Shown: positions 41,086 to 49,455 of the stretch, one piece after another
How the letters are laid out: each line of letters starts with the position of its first letter
Numbering within the stretch: position 1 is the first letter of the stretch
Origin: Thiotrichales bacterium
GTDB taxonomy: Bacteria; Pseudomonadota; Gammaproteobacteria; Francisellales; CACEW01
Direction: 5' to 3'
NCBI GenBank assembly: GCA_947476405.1
Contig: CANJQG010000007.1
Location: 1 to 64,000 of the forward strand
DNA length: 64,000 nt
Notes under the pieces: model-generated
Database searches by the model: none
Seen by the model: only the letters and a program-made list of their open reading frames with translations
What the model was told of the DNA's origin: nothing
Made by a program: the position numbers and the translations under genes

Positions 41086-41560
41086 TTTTTTGCCCCGCGT
41101 TTTGGTTGAGGTGGTAAGCATCTGATATAGAGAGCATTGCAATGCGCTCCCGCTCCTTTGCTTCATCGATGACGCAGCTTTGAATCAGGGTGTCGCAGTG
41201 GTTGCGGAGTTCCATTTCAGGGGCGTTGGTAAAGCTGACTAAAAGGCGAAAAAGGATTTCTGTATTTAGAGAGTGGTTATCGGCACAGGCTGATTCAGTT
41301 AATAGGTCAATAATATTGCGACCAATATGTAGTTCATATTTTGCGGCGCTGTTTGAGATAATCTTTGCGTGCTGCAATTCAATTGCACGAACACGGTATT
41401 CGATATCATTGTAGAATGTTGCAAGTAGGCGTCGAGTCACTTCATTTTGGATTGAGCAGCGATTTGCCTCTGCTTCAATCTCCAGGGCCTCAAATAAAAA
41501 ATCGCAGAGGGTCAGTTTAATGCAAGGATAGCTTTTGGCATCTTGGTGAATAGGTAACAT
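41078..41560 (-). CDS. Possible tandem ribbon-helix-helix protein (Arc-like), first gene of the operon
   Basis: A 160-residue protein with two repeats of an RHH-like pattern: IKLTLCDFLFEALEIEAEAN followed by RCSIQNEVTRRLL (about 14-47), and LHIGRNIIDLLTESACADN followed by HSLNTEILFRLLV (about 77-108). Each has the short strand, small residue turn and NTEI/NEVT helix start typical of Arc/MetJ proteins. It could be a partition, copy-number or oriT-binding regulator. It is divergent from the LexA-like repressor; the shared gap is 195 bases. Confidence 0.5.
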   Translation of the reverse strand: MLPIHQDAKSYPCIKLTLCDFLFEALEIEAEANRCSIQNEVTRRLLATFYNDIEYRVRAIELQHAKIISNSAAKYELHIGRNIIDLLTESACADNHSLNTEILFRLLVSFTNAPEMELRNHCDTLIQSCVIDEAKERERIAMLSISDAYHLNQNAGQKNV

Positions 41561-41686
41561 TTTTATCTCCGTTTGTCATTAAAAATAAATCTTACGTTTA
41601 GATTAAAGCATCTAAATAAACAAATGTCTAGCTATATTTGCATTAAGCACCAATAAGTCAATGACGAATCGATGAAAAAAGATCTA

Positions 41687-41698
41687 AAAACGCGTTTT
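41687..41698. promoter_or_regulatory. Palindrome AAAACGCGTTTT, candidate operator
   Basis: A perfect 12-base palindrome overlapping the -35 box of the repressor promoter by two bases. Such placement suits autorepression by the adjacent CI/LexA-like protein. Confidence 0.4.
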
Positions 41699-41725
41699 GT
41701 TTATTTTGAAAGATAGTGTTATACT
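41697..41725 (+). promoter_or_regulatory. Promoter of the LexA-like repressor gene
   Basis: TTGTTT (41697-41702), a 17-base spacer and TATACT (41720-41725), 30 bases before the ATG. Confidence 0.55.
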
Positions 41726-41755
41726 GGGATTTTTATAGATGAATGTGAGGCTATC

Positions 41756-42430
41756 ATGAATGAAATTAAGCTGCCCCCCGTTGATTCCAATCTGGATACC
41801 ATTTCAAAACGCTTAAAATACCTCATTGATCAAGCAGGTGTTAAGCAGGCACATATTGCTAGGAAGCTTGGCGTATCGCGTGGCGCTGTTCATCATGTTC
41901 TCAATAGTGATGCGAAGAGTACGCGCGGTGCGGCTCAAAAGATAGCATCACTGCTGGGCGTGGACTCAGAATGGCTACATACAGGGAAGGTGCCAGATAG
42001 CCAAGCTCAACAAAAGTCTAAGATGACTATCCCTGAGGGGCGAGAATATGTTCCAGTTTACTATTTAGATCAATTGCTCATGCTCAGGCAAAACCTGGGG
42101 ACTGAGGTTTCGCCACTTAGCTATATGATGCCTCAGCGCCAATATGAGCAGAAGGTTTTTGCTGTTCAATTAAGTATGCCATCAGCTCTACAAAAGTTTG
42201 AAGCTGGAGATATTGTGGTCTTTGCTGAGAAAGCCGTGGTCAAAATGGGCGACTGGGTATTAGTTTATAATGCTGAAGAGGGACGGATGATTGTGGGTAT
42301 GGTGACTTTCCATGAAGCCAATCAGGTCGTTGTTCTGCATCATAAAGTGGAGTCTCCCCTAGTCTTAAAACAAGGGTCAGACTCAATTGTTGGAGTATTT
42401 GTTGAATCAGCCAAATATGCCAGAGTTTAA
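41756..42430 (+). CDS. CI/LexA-like repressor: XRE helix-turn-helix plus S24-type C-terminal domain
   Basis: A 224-residue regulator. Residues 14-75 form an HTH (AGVKQAHIARKLGVSRGAVHHVL). From about 95 there is a LexA/UmuD-like fold: VYYLDQLLMLRQ, KVFAVQLSMPSALQKFEAGDIVVF and VVKMGDWVLVYN. A Ser equivalent (S140 or S143) is present, but the Lys expected in the later strand is not obvious (GRMIVGMVTF). It may therefore bind without self-cleavage. GTGAGG is upstream of the ATG. It likely controls the divergent small-protein operon and the gene that follows. Confidence 0.75.
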   Translation: MNEIKLPPVDSNLDTISKRLKYLIDQAGVKQAHIARKLGVSRGAVHHVLNSDAKSTRGAAQKIASLLGVDSEWLHTGKVPDSQAQQKSKMTIPEGREYVPVYYLDQLLMLRQNLGTEVSPLSYMMPQRQYEQKVFAVQLSMPSALQKFEAGDIVVFAEKAVVKMGDWVLVYNAEEGRMIVGMVTFHEANQVVVLHHKVESPLVLKQGSDSIVGVFVESAKYARV

Positions 42431-42451
42431 AACAACTAAGGAGGTTCCAAA

Positions 42452-42712
42452 GTGAGTAGAAATATAAAGCAGGTGACGCATGATCTGCTTCCCATTATTG
42501 AGAGCATTGATGACTTGTGGAAAGAAGTGCAAGCAGCACAACATGAGCTTTTTGAGAGTTTGAAGCCTGAACATCCAGAAATCAAGGAAGCTTTTTTGAA
42601 TAGCATCAAGGCGATAAGCGTTTTGGGTGTCCATACACAAACTGCCCTGGACTATCTTGCAGAGATGGATGATGAGGCCGATAGCGAGGGGATGGAGAAG
42701 AGCTATTATTAA
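42452..42712 (+). CDS. Hypothetical acidic helical protein (GTG start)
   Basis: An 86-residue protein, MSRNIKQVTHDLLPIIES and so on, predicted all-helical and acidic. The GTG at 42452 is supported by a perfect AAGGAGG (42438-42444) seven bases upstream. It follows the repressor after 21 bases and ends convergent with the histidine kinase, overlapping by four bases. Function not recognised. Confidence 0.6.
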   Translation: MSRNIKQVTHDLLPIIESIDDLWKEVQAAQHELFESLKPEHPEIKEAFLNSIKAISVLGVHTQTALDYLAEMDDEADSEGMEKSYY

Positions 42713-45276
42713 GAATGCTTATTAAGAGCCTTTTGGACGTCATGTTTGTCGAGCGCAATTAAGTATTCTGGCAGGTCATCAAAGTGCGATCCTGAGATTA
42801 AGTACAGGTGTTCATAGCCGTCTGCGTGTAATTTTTTAGCCAGGTCACGCCCGTTAAGCTCTTGAATGCCAAAATCATTATCCAGGCAAATGGGGGTATC
42901 TTTTGCATATTTTTCATGCTCTTTGATGAATAGATAGGGGTCTTCATAATATTTAACTTTTTTATCTGATAGCTTGTAATCAATGATCGTTTTCATAAAA
43001 CGCGGCTTGTCGTCTACAATGATGATATCCACTGGCTCAATGGCCGTAACTTCCCCTGGAGCCTTAAGATTGATGGGTACTTCTACGGCTAATACTTTCG
43101 GCAAGACCTTCGCTCCCAATAAGGCTGCGCGTGTCACAATTTCCTTATTGGCGTAGTGACTGGTTACCAGAACAGAGTGCTTGATTCCAGAAGCTTCCAG
43201 TGCATCCAGGCCATTCATTTTTTGATTGAGCAGTTCATAATCAGTCAGCAGAAAAGTTGTGCTTTTTTCAGATTCCGTTAAGCTGATAATATAATCCAGT
43301 GCTTCAGCACCTTGTTCAAAGTGGACGACCTGTAAATTGTTGGCCTTAGCAATATCTTGAAAGCGGTGATCCCAAGCTCTGTGAATAACGGTAGAATCAT
43401 CATCTAATACAATGACGATAGAGCCAGGGATAATTTCAATTTGGTTGGCAATCCAACCTGGAGTTTTGAGGAGGCGAAAAATCAGTTTAATTGCGGTGCC
43501 CTCGCCTATGGCTGAGTGAATTTCCATGCTGCCCTTGTATCGTTGCAAGGTTTGATGTGCATGATTGAGGCCGATACCGTGCCCATTTTCCTTATCCGCA
43601 GTAACCGCCTCTTTATTCATGATGCGTGCGATGAGTTCTTGAGGCATTCCCTTGCCATTATCAGCGATGGAAAGAATGACATGTTTATCCGACACATCTA
43701 GAGCCACTTGAATTCTAGCCACATCTTTGCAGGCATCCACAGCATTATTGATCATATTTGACAGCATACGTTTAAATTCAGTTTGATTGCCAATGATGAA
43801 GGCGAAATGGGCTTTTGGAGTGAATTTTGCTTTAATCTTAATATCCCTATTGCGGTATTGCAGACGTTTTTCTGACAGTATTTCGAGGATTAATGTGGAG
43901 ATTAAGAGTTCCTGCCATGGCATCTTGTCTGAATGGTCTATTCCTCTTTCTTCGGTAATGCGATATTGATTGGTCACATTGTTGGCAATATCCTGAATAG
44001 TCTGAGTTGCCTCACGAAGTACAATCCGCTCTTCTTCTGGAATTCCAGTGCATTTTTGGGTTAGAACCAGTAATGCAGCGACGGGGGTTAGCATATTATG
44101 GGCGACTTGCGTGGCAATTGCCCCCAGCTTCTTTTTGGCCTGATCTTTTTCTTCTTTGAATTTAAATGCATTGGCAATAAAAGCCTGGAGGAAAATAAAC
44201 TCTTCGATGCTGGAAGGCTTATGATCCATAAGACTTTTATCCTTCTCGTGCATCAATACTTCGATATTTGCAGTGATTTTTTTGAATGGTGCTTCCAAAG
44301 TTTTTCCCATAAAAACAGACAAAGTGATCACAATAACGGAGTAAATCATAATGAAAAGGGGCAGACTCAAAAACACGTCTTTATTGACGATGGAGAATGA
44401 ATAGCCAATCACAAAGAACAGCAAGAAGCTAATGACTGATACGCTAAAAGACCAGAAAACCAATTTGCTTTTGATGCTGGTGTTCTGTCTTACCAAGCTA
44501 TCAATTGTATAGCTTTTGTCTTTAAGCAAATACATCAGCCCAAATAAAATGAAGGCCAGTCCCAATAGCCAAAGCAATTCGCCATAGCCCAGCAGGATAA
44601 CAGTTTGTGAAATGTATGAATAAATGAGAAAAAAATCTCCTGACATCAGGATGATAAAGCCGGATAAGAGCAATGAGAACCCTCTATTCTCTGAGTACAT
44701 CAGGCATAAAATTGCAAAGTCGAAAACAATAATCTGGGCGATAAAAGTAGAGGCCTGAGCAATGGTATCGTCAGTCCATGCTCCCAGCGCATAATTGATG
44801 GAGGACAAAAAGAGGGAAATCACGATGAGATTCATAATTGCAAAAGGGATCAGCATTTTAACGTAGCGCTTTCGGTTTGGGATGGCTCGACGCAGCACAG
44901 CAGAGAAAAATGTGATAATGGCATAGATCCACAGATAAAAGGGAATCAGGTCAATCAAAAACGCTACCAGTTTTGAATTGGGGCCTGTGGTGTTTCGAAA
45001 ATAGGTGACCAAATAAAAAGAGAAATCGTTGGCTAATAGTCCGATGTTGGCAATGAGCAGCCACTTCAAGACTTTTCGGTCTTCTGCGGCAGCATTTTTG
45101 TATATCCTAAAAACAACAATCAACATGAAGACATGCACTAAGAATTCAATTTGTGCAGCGATATGACTGATTTGATCTGGAGTTTTGAGTTGAAAGGACT
45201 GCATCAAAAATAGCAGGAGCCAAATAACCAAGCAAAAAGAAATAACGCCAGTAATTGTGTTAAATTTTTTCATCAT
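42709..45276 (-). CDS. Hybrid sensor histidine kinase with membrane sensor and two receiver domains
   Basis: An 855-residue membrane kinase. About eight hydrophobic helices span residues 1-320, followed by a linker (KITANIEVLMHEKDKSLMDHK). The phosphoacceptor box is AHNMLTPVAALL (about 390), and the ATPase domain shows MINNAVDAC, DNGKGMP and GHGIGLNHAHQTL. The C-terminus holds one receiver with DDDS and a TDYELL acceptor Asp plus Lys (LPKV), and a second with VDDK and CLDNDFG. It is last of the PnuC-GNAT-kinase operon. A GTG at 45297 is a possible alternative start but lacks a spaced Shine-Dalgarno. Confidence 0.85.
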   Translation of the reverse strand: MMKKFNTITGVISFCLVIWLLLFLMQSFQLKTPDQISHIAAQIEFLVHVFMLIVVFRIYKNAAAEDRKVLKWLLIANIGLLANDFSFYLVTYFRNTTGPNSKLVAFLIDLIPFYLWIYAIITFFSAVLRRAIPNRKRYVKMLIPFAIMNLIVISLFLSSINYALGAWTDDTIAQASTFIAQIIVFDFAILCLMYSENRGFSLLLSGFIILMSGDFFLIYSYISQTVILLGYGELLWLLGLAFILFGLMYLLKDKSYTIDSLVRQNTSIKSKLVFWSFSVSVISFLLFFVIGYSFSIVNKDVFLSLPLFIMIYSVIVITLSVFMGKTLEAPFKKITANIEVLMHEKDKSLMDHKPSSIEEFIFLQAFIANAFKFKEEKDQAKKKLGAIATQVAHNMLTPVAALLVLTQKCTGIPEEERIVLREATQTIQDIANNVTNQYRITEERGIDHSDKMPWQELLISTLILEILSEKRLQYRNRDIKIKAKFTPKAHFAFIIGNQTEFKRMLSNMINNAVDACKDVARIQVALDVSDKHVILSIADNGKGMPQELIARIMNKEAVTADKENGHGIGLNHAHQTLQRYKGSMEIHSAIGEGTAIKLIFRLLKTPGWIANQIEIIPGSIVIVLDDDSTVIHRAWDHRFQDIAKANNLQVVHFEQGAEALDYIISLTESEKSTTFLLTDYELLNQKMNGLDALEASGIKHSVLVTSHYANKEIVTRAALLGAKVLPKVLAVEVPINLKAPGEVTAIEPVDIIIVDDKPRFMKTIIDYKLSDKKVKYYEDPYLFIKEHEKYAKDTPICLDNDFGIQELNGRDLAKKLHADGYEHLYLISGSHFDDLPEYLIALDKHDVQKALNKHS

Positions 45277-45284
45277 CGGTATTT

Positions 45285-45878
45285 TCAAATGTCCCACGCT
45301 CCCTTTAGTAGCGTATCTTTAAAGCACATATCTGTACAGTCAATTGTGCCGAGAATTTCAGCACCCTCGTGTTTCATAAATAGTTTTGCCGCGCGATTTG
45401 ATTCCCATACCACAAAGACCTCGCGAGTACAGTGGTTTGCGCGGCCTAAGTTTTTTCTATAGTTGATCAAAGTTTTATATGCGCTTGATCCTCGATAGGG
45501 TTTTGCAATGGTGGTCGCATAGACAACATAGTCTGTGTCTAAGACTTGCCGAGTATAAAAGTGGTTAATTCGGTGGAAGGCAGACGCTAGGTCATTTTCA
45601 TCTCGATACCAGTTCGGAGTGCTGTGCTCAACTTCTGCGATTTCATCCCGTTTTGCAGCAATAAAAAATCCAACAACATCATCGTCGCAAACCAGAATAT
45701 GAGTATACTCAGCATAGGGCTTGAGTGTTTGAACCTTTTGGAATGCAATCGGTTTAAGATTTAACTTATTTTTAAGCGATGCCAGTTCATAGTATCCAGT
45801 CTCAAAGAGTAAATGAGCGACTTGATCCAGCTGTCCTTCGTTTAATTCGTTACCTGTAATAAAGTGAAAATTTTTCAT
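45285..45878 (-). CDS. GNAT-fold acyltransferase, kinase-linked
   Basis: A 197-residue GNAT-like protein starting MKNFHFITGNELNE. Acyl-CoA-binding features are seen in YVVYATTIAKPYRGSSAYKTL, with R/G in the expected loop. The ATG at 45878 overlaps the PnuC-like stop (ATGA), so translation is coupled. Substrate is unknown. Being between a transporter and a sensory kinase it could make the molecule the kinase senses; this is inference. Confidence 0.65.
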   Translation of the reverse strand: MKNFHFITGNELNEGQLDQVAHLLFETGYYELASLKNKLNLKPIAFQKVQTLKPYAEYTHILVCDDDVVGFFIAAKRDEIAEVEHSTPNWYRDENDLASAFHRINHFYTRQVLDTDYVVYATTIAKPYRGSSAYKTLINYRKNLGRANHCTREVFVVWESNRAAKLFMKHEGAEILGTIDCTDMCFKDTLLKGAWDI

Positions 45879-46528
45879 GACCGCTTTCTCATGCTCCTCA
45901 GCCAGCGTGTGAAACAAATGATATTCAGCACAATCAATAATGAGACTGCAATCATATTGTACCAGTTGTGGGCTTTATATGCCAAAAGGAGGGAGAGCAA
46001 GTCACCGATAATAAAATAGATCCAGCTTTCTATTTTTTTGTAATTCAGCTGGATGGAGGCGATGAGGAGAAAGGTAAAGCTAACCGCGTCTGTAATGGGG
46101 GCGATATCATTCACCCGATGCAAAATAGAGTACAGAATCGCTGCCATCACAATAATAGCCAGTAGTGAGAACAAGTGCGCCTTGAGGGGCATTCTGGATG
46201 TGGCAATAACAGGATTGGGGTAAGATCGATGATGTCGGTCGTGTACCATGCTGTAAAGCATTTGTTTTAGGCTGTGGTTTCGGTGACGTGTCCAAATAAA
46301 AAAGCCATAGGTGGAAACTCCTGCCTGAATGATTTGCATGGCCGCGTTAGCGTAGGCATGGTTGATAAACATTCCTACTGCAACAAGACCGTACGCGGGC
46401 CAATTCCAGAAAAAATTCTCAATTCTTTCGTGATAGCAATACCATAAGTTGATGAATGTAGCGATGATTGCGCAGATACCTAATGCGGTCATAGTAAGGG
46501 GCGTTTTGCTTTGATCAATGAGGGCCAA
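45875..46528 (-). CDS. PnuC-like nicotinamide riboside/mononucleotide transporter
   Basis: A 217-residue membrane protein with six to seven helices. Motifs fitting the PnuC family include FFWNWPAYGLVAVGMFINHAYANAAMQ, GFFIWTRHR and the C-terminal WYNMIAVSLLIVLNIICFTRW. Import of NAD precursors would be the family role. Similarity is partial, so another small-molecule transporter of the same fold is possible. It is the first gene of a three-gene operon. Confidence 0.6.
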   Translation of the reverse strand: MALIDQSKTPLTMTALGICAIIATFINLWYCYHERIENFFWNWPAYGLVAVGMFINHAYANAAMQIIQAGVSTYGFFIWTRHRNHSLKQMLYSMVHDRHHRSYPNPVIATSRMPLKAHLFSLLAIIVMAAILYSILHRVNDIAPITDAVSFTFLLIASIQLNYKKIESWIYFIIGDLLSLLLAYKAHNWYNMIAVSLLIVLNIICFTRWLRSMRKRS

Positions 46529-46606
46529 TACTACAGTGCATACGGGGTTAAATCAATTATTTTCGTGAAGATTGGTTGATTTTGTTAAATAAGGCCAATC
46601 TTTGAC

Positions 46607-47971
46607 TCACTGTTTGTATTGATCCAAAATGCCGTTGGCAATGTCTTTAATTTCCTGGCTTGCTCTGCGTAAAGCCAGTCGATCCGTTTCTGAGATAGTC
46701 TTGCTTTCATCGGCTAGTCCCAATAATGCCTCCGTTGGAGCATCCACATCATGTGCTACTGCGGCGCACATTTCACCAAATTTCTTTTTAACGCGATCTT
46801 TTTCATCTCTAAATTCAAAGGCATTGACGATAAAATTTTGTAAAAATATAAACTCATCAATCGTTGATGCGTGTTGGTTTAGCTGGGTTTTGTCGTTTTT
46901 ATGCATGAGCACTTCGATATTATGGGTGAGTGTTTTAAATGGGGTTTCCAGGCGCTTTCCCATCCAGATGGAAAGCAATACCACCACGACAGCATAAGCG
47001 GATACGAAAAATGAAAGCCCGCCAAAAAGATCGTTATCAATCATGGAGAATGTGTGAAGAATAACAAAAAAGCCAAGAAAGCTGCCGACTGCCACTCCAA
47101 ATGTCCATAGGACGAGTCTACTGCGAATAGCATTGATTCTATTGAAATGGTTTTTGATGGAAAAAGATTGGTGTTTATCAAGCAATAAAATGCCAAACAG
47201 CATGAAAATCAATGCAAGAAACCATAGCATTACCGCGTAGTTTGAGACCATGGGGTCTGCATTTCCAACGTAGGAATAGTTGAATAAAAATGCGCTGGAA
47301 AGGATGCACGCGACTCCAGTCAAAAAGAATTGCATTCCCAGGTCTTTGGCGCACATCATACATAATAGGGTGAGTTCCAGTAAAACCAATTCACAGAGGG
47401 AGGAAAAATTAAACAGAAACACGACATCTGAATAGATAGGGGAGAAGTTCAAGGCGGCAACAACCCCTAGAAAGGCTGACAGGTATGCATTATGGGAGTA
47501 GAAAAATAGCAGAATCAGCACTAAGTTTGCCGTGGCGAGTAAGGTAAATAAGATAAAAAAAGTGCTGTGTTTCAAAACATAGGAGAACAGTGATTTGCCC
47601 ACAAAAACCATTAGAGTCAGTAGCCAGGTCAAATAAGGAAGATAAAACAGCAGAAATCGAGCCCAGAGGCCAAGTGGATGGCCGTGTTTACTGGCGAGCA
47701 TCATAATATGATAGGACGTTTGATTTACAAATAGGGCCAGCGTGGATAGGAGGAGCCAAATAAACAGGCCCCTGTCAGCGGTATCTATTTTGCGAAATAC
47801 CTTGATGGTATAAACAATGGTAATTGCTTGAATAATTAGCTCAATCAGATCAAACGAATATTTGACCTGGTAATGCGTCCAATCATGGGGAGAAACAACC
47901 AATAGACCCAATATCGCCAAAAAGATGACCGTGCAGGTTCCAAAACAGATCGGGTAAACGGCGTTTTTCAT
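46607..47971 (-). CDS. Truncated histidine kinase paralogue without ATPase domain
   Basis: A 454-residue paralogue of the neighbouring kinase. It has the same string of membrane helices, the LETPFKTLTHNIEVLMHKND linker and STIDEFIFLQNFIVNAFEF, and a phosphoacceptor-like box AVAHDVDAPTEALLGLADE, then stops. No HATPase or receiver domain follows. The ATG at 47971 has a strong GGAGGG eight bases upstream. It may be a phosphotransfer partner or a dimerising antagonist, or a domain-loss derivative. It lies downstream of thyA with a 28-base gap. Confidence 0.8.
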   Translation of the reverse strand: MKNAVYPICFGTCTVIFLAILGLLVVSPHDWTHYQVKYSFDLIELIIQAITIVYTIKVFRKIDTADRGLFIWLLLSTLALFVNQTSYHIMMLASKHGHPLGLWARFLLFYLPYLTWLLTLMVFVGKSLFSYVLKHSTFFILFTLLATANLVLILLFFYSHNAYLSAFLGVVAALNFSPIYSDVVFLFNFSSLCELVLLELTLLCMMCAKDLGMQFFLTGVACILSSAFLFNYSYVGNADPMVSNYAVMLWFLALIFMLFGILLLDKHQSFSIKNHFNRINAIRSRLVLWTFGVAVGSFLGFFVILHTFSMIDNDLFGGLSFFVSAYAVVVVLLSIWMGKRLETPFKTLTHNIEVLMHKNDKTQLNQHASTIDEFIFLQNFIVNAFEFRDEKDRVKKKFGEMCAAVAHDVDAPTEALLGLADESKTISETDRLALRRASQEIKDIANGILDQYKQ

Positions 47972-47999
47972 TGTACATTCCCTCCATAATCTGGGCAGT

Positions 48000-48794
48000 T
48001 TAGACTGCAATGGGTGCTACAATTCTGGGGTGACACTGATAATTTTCAATAATAAAATCTTCAAATTTATAATCGAAAATTGAGTCTGGTTTGCGCGCTA
48101 TTTTAAGCTGTGGCACTGGAAAAGGCTCCCGAGACAGTTGCAGTTTAGCTTGTTCCAAGTGGTTGCTATACAGATGTGTATCTCCGCCTGACCAGATAAA
48201 CTCAGAGGGTTCCAGGTCGCATTGTTGCGCAATCATATAGGTCAGTAGCGCGTAAGAGGAAATATTAAAAGGAAGTCCCAAAAATACATCACAGCTGCGC
48301 TGATAAAGTTGGCAAGATAGTTTCTTTCCCGAAACATGAAATTGAAACATTGCATGACATGGCGGCAGAGCCATTTCTCTGACTTCACCAGGATTCCATG
48401 CAACAACCATGAGAGGGGCGTCGCTTGGATTTGTTTTAATCTGATTGATAATATTGGTGATTTGATCAATCACTTGTCCATCGGGTGTTTCCCAGCGCCT
48501 CCACTGTTTGCCGTACACAGGGCCAAGGTCGCCATTTTCATCAGCCCACTCATCCCAAATGGTAACGCCATTTTCATGCAGATAGCGAATGTTGGTGTCC
48601 CCGCTTAAAAACCAGAGTAATTCGTGGATGATGGATCTGAGGTGGACTTTTTTAGTCGTTACCAATGGAAATCCTTTCTGTAGGTCAAAACGTAGTTGTC
48701 GGCCAAATACGCTATAAATGCCAGTGCCAGTGCGGTCAGCTTTGAATTCGCCGTGGTCTAAAATATCCTGCATTAGTTCAAGGTATTGTTTCAT
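48000..48794 (-). CDS. thyA: Thymidylate synthase
   Basis: ThyA makes dTMP from dUMP with methylene-tetrahydrofolate. The 264 residues equal E. coli ThyA. The catalytic Cys146 lies in LPPCHAMFQF and is followed by QRSCDVFLGLPFNI; the folate-binding and dUMP-binding segments are intact. Being between accessory genes, it may be the only chromosomal copy or an element-borne second copy; the window cannot tell. Its downstream neighbour is the truncated kinase. Confidence 0.96.
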   Translation of the reverse strand: MKQYLELMQDILDHGEFKADRTGTGIYSVFGRQLRFDLQKGFPLVTTKKVHLRSIIHELLWFLSGDTNIRYLHENGVTIWDEWADENGDLGPVYGKQWRRWETPDGQVIDQITNIINQIKTNPSDAPLMVVAWNPGEVREMALPPCHAMFQFHVSGKKLSCQLYQRSCDVFLGLPFNISSYALLTYMIAQQCDLEPSEFIWSGGDTHLYSNHLEQAKLQLSREPFPVPQLKIARKPDSIFDYKFEDFIIENYQCHPRIVAPIAV

Positions 48795-48961
48795 TTTAAG
48801 AATCCTTTGCGCCCTAAAAAATTGTAGTGTTTATTCTACCATAAGCGTGATCTATGTGAAGACACGGGAGCCCTTAAATGTATTGATTTTTATGTGACAC
48901 ATCCTTGCTATTGTTTTTTGTTTTGAAGGATAATGGAGTCATAACACAAGGCGATTTGACT

Positions 48962-49438
48962 ATGAAAAAAGAAGTGTGCTCAGGCAGTGTCAAGGATATC
49001 GATTTTATCTATGATGAGCTCAAAAAAGATTTTGATGAGCAGGGTATTTTATACCGCTTCAAATATTCAAAGGATGAGTTTAGAGACTTGTTGTTTGGTG
49101 AGCGCCCCATTGCGAATGTACTGATTCTTTTGGCTGATGAGCAGCCAATTGGTTTTGCAATTTATGCGATTGACTGTAGAAACTTCACGGTGTTGTGTTC
49201 TTCGACCCTCTATATCAATGACTTGTACATCATAAAATCGCATCGAAGAGGAGGTGCGGCCACGTTTCTTTTTGAAGCGCTCAAGGACATTGCCAAGCAG
49301 GAAAAGTGCGGTAGGCTTGAAGGCATTGTGCTTAAAGATAATGAAGGTGCTATGGATTTTTATGAAAAATTCCTGCATGCCAGAGTGCTTTCTTCTTTCA
49401 ATTATATGCGTTTGGAATTGGAAGAAAAGAGCAATTGA
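48962..49438 (+). CDS. GNAT-family N-acetyltransferase
   Basis: A 158-residue GNAT. The acetyl-CoA loop is IIKSHRRGGAATFLFEALKDIA with LEGIVLKDNEGAMDFYEKF and a terminal aromatic region, resembling polyamine/SSAT-like acetyltransferases. The ATG at 48962 is used since the product begins MKKEVCSGSVKDID; AAGG lies about 11 bases upstream. A polyamine or amino-acid substrate is likely by family, not proven. Confidence 0.8.
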   Translation: MKKEVCSGSVKDIDFIYDELKKDFDEQGILYRFKYSKDEFRDLLFGERPIANVLILLADEQPIGFAIYAIDCRNFTVLCSSTLYINDLYIIKSHRRGGAATFLFEALKDIAKQEKCGRLEGIVLKDNEGAMDFYEKFLHARVLSSFNYMRLELEEKSN

Positions 49439-49455
49439 TTGAGGCTTGCGCTTCC

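Noticed and set aside
45285..45878. LuxI-type homoserine lactone synthase
   Set aside because: The fold may be related, but the conserved LuxI N-terminal Arg/Trp residues are not recognisable; only a general GNAT call is made.
46607..47971. Pseudogene call for the ATPase-less kinase
   Set aside because: The frame is open with a strong ribosome binding site and a normal stop; no frameshifted ATPase remnant is seen downstream, so it is treated as a real short protein.
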